Source of the DNA: SVKR01 sp963649145
GTDB lineage: Bacteria > Bacillota > Clostridia > Oscillospirales > Oscillospiraceae
DNA length: 64,000 nt
NCBI GenBank assembly: GCA_963649145.1
Contig: CAVJGI010000001.1
Location: forward strand, 13,158 to 77,157
Direction of reading: 5' to 3'
The notes under the pieces were generated by a model. The model was not told where the DNA came from and made no database searches. It saw nothing but the letters and a program-made list of their open reading frames with translations. Shown here in pieces: positions 59,970 through 64,000 of the stretch. A program made the translations under genes and the position numbers. Every line of letters begins with the position of its first letter. Within the stretch, counting starts at the first letter, position 1.

Positions 59970-61100
59970 ATGTTTCAACTCATCAAAAAAGAAGGCGCCG
60001 CGCGGCGCGGGGCTTATGCTACGCCGCATGGCGTGATCCAGACGCCGGTGTTTATGAACGTCGGCACGCAGGCGGCGATCAAGGGCGGGCTTTCCGCCGG
60101 GGATCTGGAGCAGATCGGCACGCAGGTGGAGCTCAGCAACACTTACCACCTCCATGTCCGACCCGGCGACCGGCTCATCCGCGAGATGGGCGGTCTGCAC
60201 AAGTTCATGACATGGAGCGGTCCGATCCTGACGGACTCCGGCGGGTTTCAGGTCTTTTCCCTCGCTGTGCTGCGCAAGATCCGGGAGGAGGGCGTGTCCT
60301 TCAACTCCCACGTGGACGGGGCAAAGATCTTCATGGGTCCGGAGGAGAGCATGCGCATCCAGTCAAATCTGGGCTCGGATATCGCCATGGCGTTCGACGA
60401 GTGCGTCAAGATCCCGTCGCCATACGAATATGTGAAAAAATCCTGCGAGCGCACGACGCGCTGGCTCGTGCGCTGCAAGGCGGCGCTCGCGGAATATAAC
60501 GCCGAGCCGGACGCCGTGAACCCCGGACAGGTGCTCTGGGGCATCAATCAGGGCGCGGTTTACCGCGACCTGCGCATCGAGCACATGCAGCGCATTGCGG
60601 AACTGGACCTTCCGGGCTACGCCATCGGCGGGCTTGCGGTGGGGGAGACCCATCAGGAGATGTACGACACGATCGAGGCGGTGGAGGCTTACATGCCCGC
60701 CGACCGCCCGCGCTACCTCATGGGCGTCGGCACGCCGAGCAACATCATCGAGTCCGTTGCCCGCGGCATCGACTTTTTCGACTGCGTTATGCCCTCGCGC
60801 AACGGTAGGCACGGCCACCTCTTTACGTGGAACGGCGTTATCAACCTCAATAACCGCAAATACGACCACGACGCGGAGCCCATCGAGCCCGGCTGCGGCT
60901 GCCCCGCCTGCCGGCGCTACTCCAAGGCATACATCCGCCATCTGCTCAAGGCGCAGGAGCCGCTCGCACTGCGTCTGATGGTGACGCATAACCTCTGGTT
61001 CTATAACCACCTGATGGAGCGCATCCGCGAAGCGCTGGACGCCGGGGAATTCGCCGCGTTCCGCCGCGAATATTCCGAGCGGCTGGCGGTCCGCATCTGA
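59970..61100 (+). CDS. tgt: tRNA-guanine(34) transglycosylase
   Basis: Tgt swaps guanine for preQ1 at the wobble position of GUN-anticodon tRNAs. The 376 residues show LSNTYHLHVRPG, TDSGGFQVFSL, GINQGAVYRDLR, FDCVMPSRNGRHG with the nucleophile aspartate nearby, and the zinc site (CGCPACRRYSKAYIRHL). ATG 59970 has AAGGAG seven bases upstream; the open frame running back to 59835 lies inside the toxin gene. Confidence 0.97.
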   Translation: MFQLIKKEGAARRGAYATPHGVIQTPVFMNVGTQAAIKGGLSAGDLEQIGTQVELSNTYHLHVRPGDRLIREMGGLHKFMTWSGPILTDSGGFQVFSLAVLRKIREEGVSFNSHVDGAKIFMGPEESMRIQSNLGSDIAMAFDECVKIPSPYEYVKKSCERTTRWLVRCKAALAEYNAEPDAVNPGQVLWGINQGAVYRDLRIEHMQRIAELDLPGYAIGGLAVGETHQEMYDTIEAVEAYMPADRPRYLMGVGTPSNIIESVARGIDFFDCVMPSRNGRHGHLFTWNGVINLNNRKYDHDAEPIEPGCGCPACRRYSKAYIRHLLKAQEPLALRLMVTHNLWFYNHLMERIREALDAGEFAAFRREYSERLAVRI

Positions 61101-61137
61101 AATCTTCCGAAAAACGCCGGATTTCTTTAGAAAAGTC

Positions 61138-61166
61138 TTGCAATTCCGGAAGAGAGCATATATACT
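61138..61166 (+). promoter_or_regulatory. Promoter of yajC
   Basis: TTGCAA (61138-61143), a 17-base spacer and TATACT (61161-61166), 35 bases before the start. Confidence 0.75.
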
Positions 61167-61201
61167 AACTTTTGTTACTAAATGAGGAGGTTCATTCCCG
61201 A

Positions 61202-61594
61202 ATGAAAAAGAAGATCAAATCTCTGCTCGGCGTCCTTTCCGCGGCGATCCTCGCCTGCGTTGCCTTCACCGGCTGTGCCACTACCGGCACGGATGGCAGC
61301 ACGTCCTCCGGCGGCGGCTATACGTCCATCATCATGATCGTTGTCCTGATCGCGGTGTTCTACTTCTTCATGATCCGTCCGGAGAACAAGAAGAAAAAGA
61401 AGGCCGAGGAGATGCGCAACAGCCTCGCTGTCGGCGACAAGATCACCACCATCGGCGGTATGGTCGGCAAGGTCGTTGACATCAGCGGTGACCTCATCAC
61501 CTTCGAGACCGGCGAGGACCGCGTCCGCGTTCAGGTCACCAAGTGGGCGATCTCCACGAACAGCATCCAGAAGGAAGAGCAGCCCGCCAAGTAA
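61202..61594 (+). CDS. yajC: Preprotein translocase subunit YajC, with lipoprotein-like N-terminal extension
   Basis: YajC is an accessory of the Sec translocase. The core (about 40-120) is typical: IIMIVVLIAVFYFFMIRPENKKKKK, VGDKITTIGGMVGKVV and DRVRVQVTKWAI. Ahead of it sits an extra signal-like segment, MKKKIKSLLGVLSAAILACVAFTGC split at 1-25, ending in a lipobox-like FTGC with Cys25, then a Gly/Ser/Thr linker. Canonical YajC starts at the single membrane helix. GAGGAGG precedes ATG 61202. The usual tgt-yajC order is kept. Confidence 0.94.
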   Translation: MKKKIKSLLGVLSAAILACVAFTGCATTGTDGSTSSGGGYTSIIMIVVLIAVFYFFMIRPENKKKKKAEEMRNSLAVGDKITTIGGMVGKVVDISGDLITFETGEDRVRVQVTKWAISTNSIQKEEQPAK

Positions 61595-61615
61595 AAAACC
61601 GAACATCAAACGAAG

Positions 61616-61659
61616 CCTCCCCGAATAAGTTTGGAACAAGCTTATTCGGGGAGGTTTTT
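61616..61659 (+). terminator. Terminator-like hairpin after yajC that contains the next ribosome site
   Basis: CCTCCCCGAATAAG (61616-61629) pairs perfectly with CTTATTCGGGGAGG (61641-61654), then TTTTT. The GGGGAGG in the right arm is also the only ribosome site for the ATG at 61662. Confidence 0.88.
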
Positions 61660-61661
61660 GC

Positions 61662-62063
61662 ATGGATAAGAAAATGACGGCGGAGCGGCGGAGCGCGCGC
61701 CGCGCGGTGCTTGCGGGGCTGGGCGCTGCGGCGGGGATGCTGCTGCTCGTGCTGCTGGAGGCTGCGCTCTGCGCGGCGGGACGGCTGCCGCAGGGGAGGG
61801 AGGCACTCTGGGCGCGGCTCGCGCTGCTGCTCGCGTCCGCCGCTGCGGGGCTCGTCGCCGCCGGCGGGGTCAGGACGGGGAAGCTGACCTACGCCGCGAT
61901 GACCGCCGGGGTGTTGTCACTTTTTGTAATCATTTTGGGGCTGCTCTGCGAAAGTTCTACGCTTATCAACATCTCGCTTCTCTGGAATCTTCTCACCGTG
62001 CTATGTGGTGTTTTCGCCGGGACTATGTTGACCGCCCGCCGGCGGCGCAGGAGGAGAAGATGA
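61662..62063 (+). CDS. TIGR04086 family membrane protein
   Basis: The 133 residues fit the TIGR04086 family, four-helix membrane proteins of unknown function that are usually encoded next to yajC in Clostridia. Hydrophobic segments lie at about 15-37, 48-67, 75-95 and 102-122, and the end is strikingly basic (eight arginines). Its ribosome site lies inside the preceding terminator hairpin, so both its transcription and translation depend on that structure. Confidence 0.85.
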   Translation: MDKKMTAERRSARRAVLAGLGAAAGMLLLVLLEAALCAAGRLPQGREALWARLALLLASAAAGLVAAGGVRTGKLTYAAMTAGVLSLFVIILGLLCESSTLINISLLWNLLTVLCGVFAGTMLTARRRRRRRR

Positions 62064-62292
62064 ATCCGAAAGATAACAAATAGTCATCAAACGTAAGGGT
62101 TAACATAATTCCGAATTGATTACCAAGATATGGGATTGATTACAGAGAGAAATCACAAGATATCGGTTGTAAACGCTGAAATTACGGGAAAATCGGGTGA
62201 GAAAGCGCTGCCGGATTGACGTGGTTAACATAATACAGTTAACATAATATTTAAGCATAATCCACAAAAATCAACTTATTTTTCCAAAGCTC
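62064..62292. other. AT-rich intergenic stretch with short direct repeats
   Basis: No gene is seen from 62064 to 62385. The stretch is much more AT-rich than its surroundings. It holds three copies of GTTAACATAAT (62099-62109, 62224-62234, 62238-62248), two TTGATTAC (with CAAGATATGGG and CAAGATATCGG nearby), two ATTACGGGA, and one near-match to a DnaA box (TAATCCACA, 62260-62268). Confidence 0.6.
62099..62248 (+). repeat. Three GTTAACATAAT repeats
   Basis: GTTAACATAAT occurs at 62099-62109, 62224-62234 and 62238-62248, the last two in tandem with a 14-base period. On the minus strand each reads ATTATGTTAAC, close to the XerD arm of known dif sites (TTATGTAAACT in Bacillus, TTATGTTAAAT in E. 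coli). Confidence 0.75.
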
Positions 62293-62321
62293 TTGATTAC
62301 GGGAGGAATTTGCGGTATATT
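62293..62321 (+). promoter_or_regulatory. Promoter upstream of spoIIM/xerD
   Basis: TTGATT (62293-62298), a 17-base spacer and TATATT (62316-62321), 65 bases before the spoIIM start. It lies just downstream of the repeat cluster. Confidence 0.7.
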
Positions 62322-62385
62322 ATGTTCGCCTGCTGTTATGTAAATCAGCGGAAACCGCGGTGCACGGAAAGGTGCGTGATTTTTA

Positions 62386-62973
62386 ATGGGCAGGTTTTTC
62401 TTTTTGCCGCCCCCAAAGCGGGGCTGGACAAGGCGGGACGGCGGCGTGCTGCCGCTGCTGCTCGCGATGCTGTTTTTCGGCGTGCTTGCCGGCGCTGCCG
62501 CGGCGATGCTTTTCCGCACTGACTTGGCGGGGGAGTTGGACGCCGCCGCGGTAGCCGCCCTTCTGCCGACGTCGCTGCTGCGCTCGCTCTGGCGCGCGCT
62601 GCGGTTTTTTCTTCTGCTTTTTCTGCTGGGGACGAGTTGGCTCGGCGTGGTGTTCACGCCGGCGGCGGCGCTGCTGCGCGGCGCGGTCCTCGGTCAAAGC
62701 GTGGCGGCGCTTTACGCCGCTTATTCTTACCGCGGGCTGCTCGCCGCGCTCATCGTGTTCGGTGCGCCCGCGCTCTGGTCGCTGCCGTGCTTCCTCTGCG
62801 CGGCGGGGGACGCATTTTCCGCCTCCCGTGCGCTCGCATCGATGCGCTTCGGTGTCTCCGCCCCGGCGGACCGCGCCGCCTTGCTGCGCCGCGCGCTGCT
62901 GATCCTCCCGCTGATCGCGCTGGACGCGGTCTACGGCTTTTATTTTGCACCCATGCTGCTCCGGCAGCTTTAG
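62386..62973 (+). CDS. spoIIM: Stage II sporulation protein M-like membrane protein
   Basis: SpoIIM anchors the SpoIID-SpoIIM-SpoIIP engulfment machine in the septal membrane. The 195-residue protein has about five hydrophobic segments and the family-like core TSWLGVVFTPAAALLRGAVLGQSVAALY and FGAPALWSLPCFLCAAGDAFSAS. In Bacillus spoIIM also lies near the xerD (ripX) gene, which supports the call. GGAAAGGTG lies before ATG 62386. Sequence similarity alone is modest. Confidence 0.82.
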   Translation: MGRFFFLPPPKRGWTRRDGGVLPLLLAMLFFGVLAGAAAAMLFRTDLAGELDAAAVAALLPTSLLRSLWRALRFFLLLFLLGTSWLGVVFTPAAALLRGAVLGQSVAALYAAYSYRGLLAALIVFGAPALWSLPCFLCAAGDAFSASRALASMRFGVSAPADRAALLRRALLILPLIALDAVYGFYFAPMLLRQL

Positions 62974-63011
62974 AAACGCCCCTGAATCTATAGAGAAAGG
63001 AGATACGAAGG

Positions 63012-63902
63012 ATGAAGGATTCGCTCTGTCTTACGAAGTATGAGAGCTACCTCAAAAACGAAAAAAAAGCCTCGGCGAACACCCTTGCCTCCTATCTCCG
63101 CGACATTCGCCAGCTCGGTGAATATCTCTCCTCCCACACGGACCTCGGCTTCACCGCGGCGGACGAGGCGGTCCTGACGGAGTATATCGCGTGGCTCAAG
63201 GGGAAGGGCAAGTCCGTCGCGACCGTGTCGCGCGCTATCGCGTCCATCAAGGGCTTTTACGGCTTCCTGCTCGATACCGGCGCGGTGGACCACAGCCCCG
63301 CCGCCGTCCTCGTTCCGGACAAGACCACCCAGAAGCTGCCGCAGATCCTCACCAGCAAGGAGGTCGAGCTGCTGCTCGAACAGCCGGAGTGTGTGGACGC
63401 CAAGGGCTACCGCGACCGCGCCATGCTGGAGCTGCTCTACGCGACGGGCATCCGCGTCAGCGAGCTCATCAATCTGGACGTTTCCGACCTCAATCTCGCC
63501 GCCGGGATCGTCACCTGCCGCGGCAGAGACCACGAGCGCGCCATCCCGCTCTATTCCGCGGCGATCAAGGCGCTCGGCGAATATGTCGAGTTCATCCGCC
63601 CGCGGATGATCGCCTCGCCGGATGAGAAGGCTCTGTTCGTGAACGTCAGCGGCGAGCGCATGAGCCGGCAGGGTTTCTGGAAGCTCATCAAGTCCTATCA
63701 GGTCAAGGCGGGCATCGAGAAGGACATCACGCCCCACACCCTGCGCCACTCCTTCGCGGCGCACCTGCTGGAAAACGGCGCGGACCTCCACTCCATTCAG
63801 GAGATGCTCGGTCATGCCGACATCAGCTCCACGCAGATCTATTCCCACCTCGTGAAAAAACAGCTCAAGGACGTCTACAATAAGGCGCACCCCAGAGCGT
63901 GA
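63012..63902 (+). CDS. xerD: Tyrosine recombinase XerD
   Basis: XerD acts with XerC at dif to resolve chromosome dimers. The 296 residues have the core-binding N-domain (1-100) and the catalytic domain with R148 (ATGIRVSEL), H242 and R245 (HTLRHSF), H268 (LGHADIS) and nucleophile Y277. The beta-hairpin that normally carries a catalytic lysine (GKGxKER in Bacillus) reads GRDHER here (171-176), without the lysine. AGAAAGGAG lies before ATG 63012. Confidence 0.93.
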   Translation: MKDSLCLTKYESYLKNEKKASANTLASYLRDIRQLGEYLSSHTDLGFTAADEAVLTEYIAWLKGKGKSVATVSRAIASIKGFYGFLLDTGAVDHSPAAVLVPDKTTQKLPQILTSKEVELLLEQPECVDAKGYRDRAMLELLYATGIRVSELINLDVSDLNLAAGIVTCRGRDHERAIPLYSAAIKALGEYVEFIRPRMIASPDEKALFVNVSGERMSRQGFWKLIKSYQVKAGIEKDITPHTLRHSFAAHLLENGADLHSIQEMLGHADISSTQIYSHLVKKQLKDVYNKAHPRA

Positions 63903-63916
63903 AAAAAGAGAGCGAG

Positions 63917-63946
63917 CCGGTCGGAGGAAACTCCGGCCGGTTTTTT
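63917..63946 (+). terminator. Terminator after xerD
   Basis: CCGGTCGGAG (63917-63926), loop GAAA, CTCCGGCCGG (63931-63940, one G-T pair), then TTTTTT. Confidence 0.9.
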
Positions 63947-64000
63947 GTAAGTTTGTCAAACAAATTGGACAGCGAACTCGACAGGGGAAAGCAAGTGGAG

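Noticed and set aside
62221..62260. A complete dif site next to xerD
   Set aside because: XerD-like arms are present, but no matching XerC arm lies 17 bases away for any copy. Only half-sites can be supported.

Overview
The window is a GC-rich chromosomal segment from an endospore-forming, low-oxygen Firmicute, most likely a member of the Clostridia related to the Oscillospirales. This rests on gene content: spoIIAA-spoIIAB-sigF, SpoIID, SpoIIM, a GerW/YtfJ protein, a SipL-like SPOCS/LysM protein, the IspH-ribosomal S1 fusion typical of Clostridia, PrpC/PrkC with PASTA repeats, RemA, CdaA/CdaR, a PyrR attenuator and a T-box. Nearly all of it is core, vertically inherited housekeeping. No tRNA, rRNA, CRISPR array, insertion sequence or prophage was found.

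Layout. 1-4760: protein quality control (clpP end, clpX, lon) and the GTPase engB. 4760-6790: a visibly AT-richer island of minus-strand genes for secreted or membrane proteins of unknown function, with two apparent frame problems. 6828-12015: a plus-strand run of site-2 protease, scpA-scpB, DUF2953, GerW/YtfJ, DacF-like carboxypeptidase and rluB. 12078-17632: RpiR regulator, FAD enzyme, cmk, ispH-rpsA and a membrane protein. 17674-20440: ispD-ispF, then a Se/S-carrier-like protein with a class V aminotransferase (cysteine desulfurase family). 20458-27038: cdaA-cdaR (c-di-AMP), yicC, remA, gmk, rpoZ, priA. 27070-34351: def, fmt, rsmB, rlmN, prpC, prkC, rsgA, a conserved translation and signalling string. 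34441-36997: a tiny membrane protein, a SipL-like protein and yebC.

37063-41292 is a minus-strand four-gene operon (metallo-beta-lactamase fold protein, DUF362-ferredoxin protein, alpha/beta hydrolase, MATE exporter) with no assigned pathway. Divergent from it is an LpdD-like/UbiX pair (prenylated-flavin chemistry) without a UbiD decarboxylase. Next come uraA and pyrR under a PyrR attenuator, a C39-family peptidase gene broken by an in-frame TAG, glnS, and valS behind a valine T-box. 50327-54299: the spoIIA operon and pcrA. 54349-56897: tspO, dapA and asd on the minus strand. 57092-61100: spoIID, queA and tgt, with a DinJ/YafQ toxin-antitoxin pair lodged between the two queuosine genes. 61202-63902: yajC with a lipoprotein-like signal, a TIGR04086 membrane protein, spoIIM and xerD, with a repeat-rich AT-rich gap before spoIIM.

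Promoters are strikingly uniform: fifteen TTGnnn-17/18-TATAAT-like sites were located. In several places (lon, the RpiR gene, the Se/S-carrier gene, the TIGR04086 gene) a terminator-like hairpin sits between the last recognisable promoter and the start codon, which suggests partial termination or attenuation. The most unusual items are the AT-rich island with its single-base frameshift, the amber-interrupted C39 peptidase, the LpdD/UbiX pair, the orphan terminator before the site-2 protease, and the repeat cluster upstream of spoIIM/xerD.
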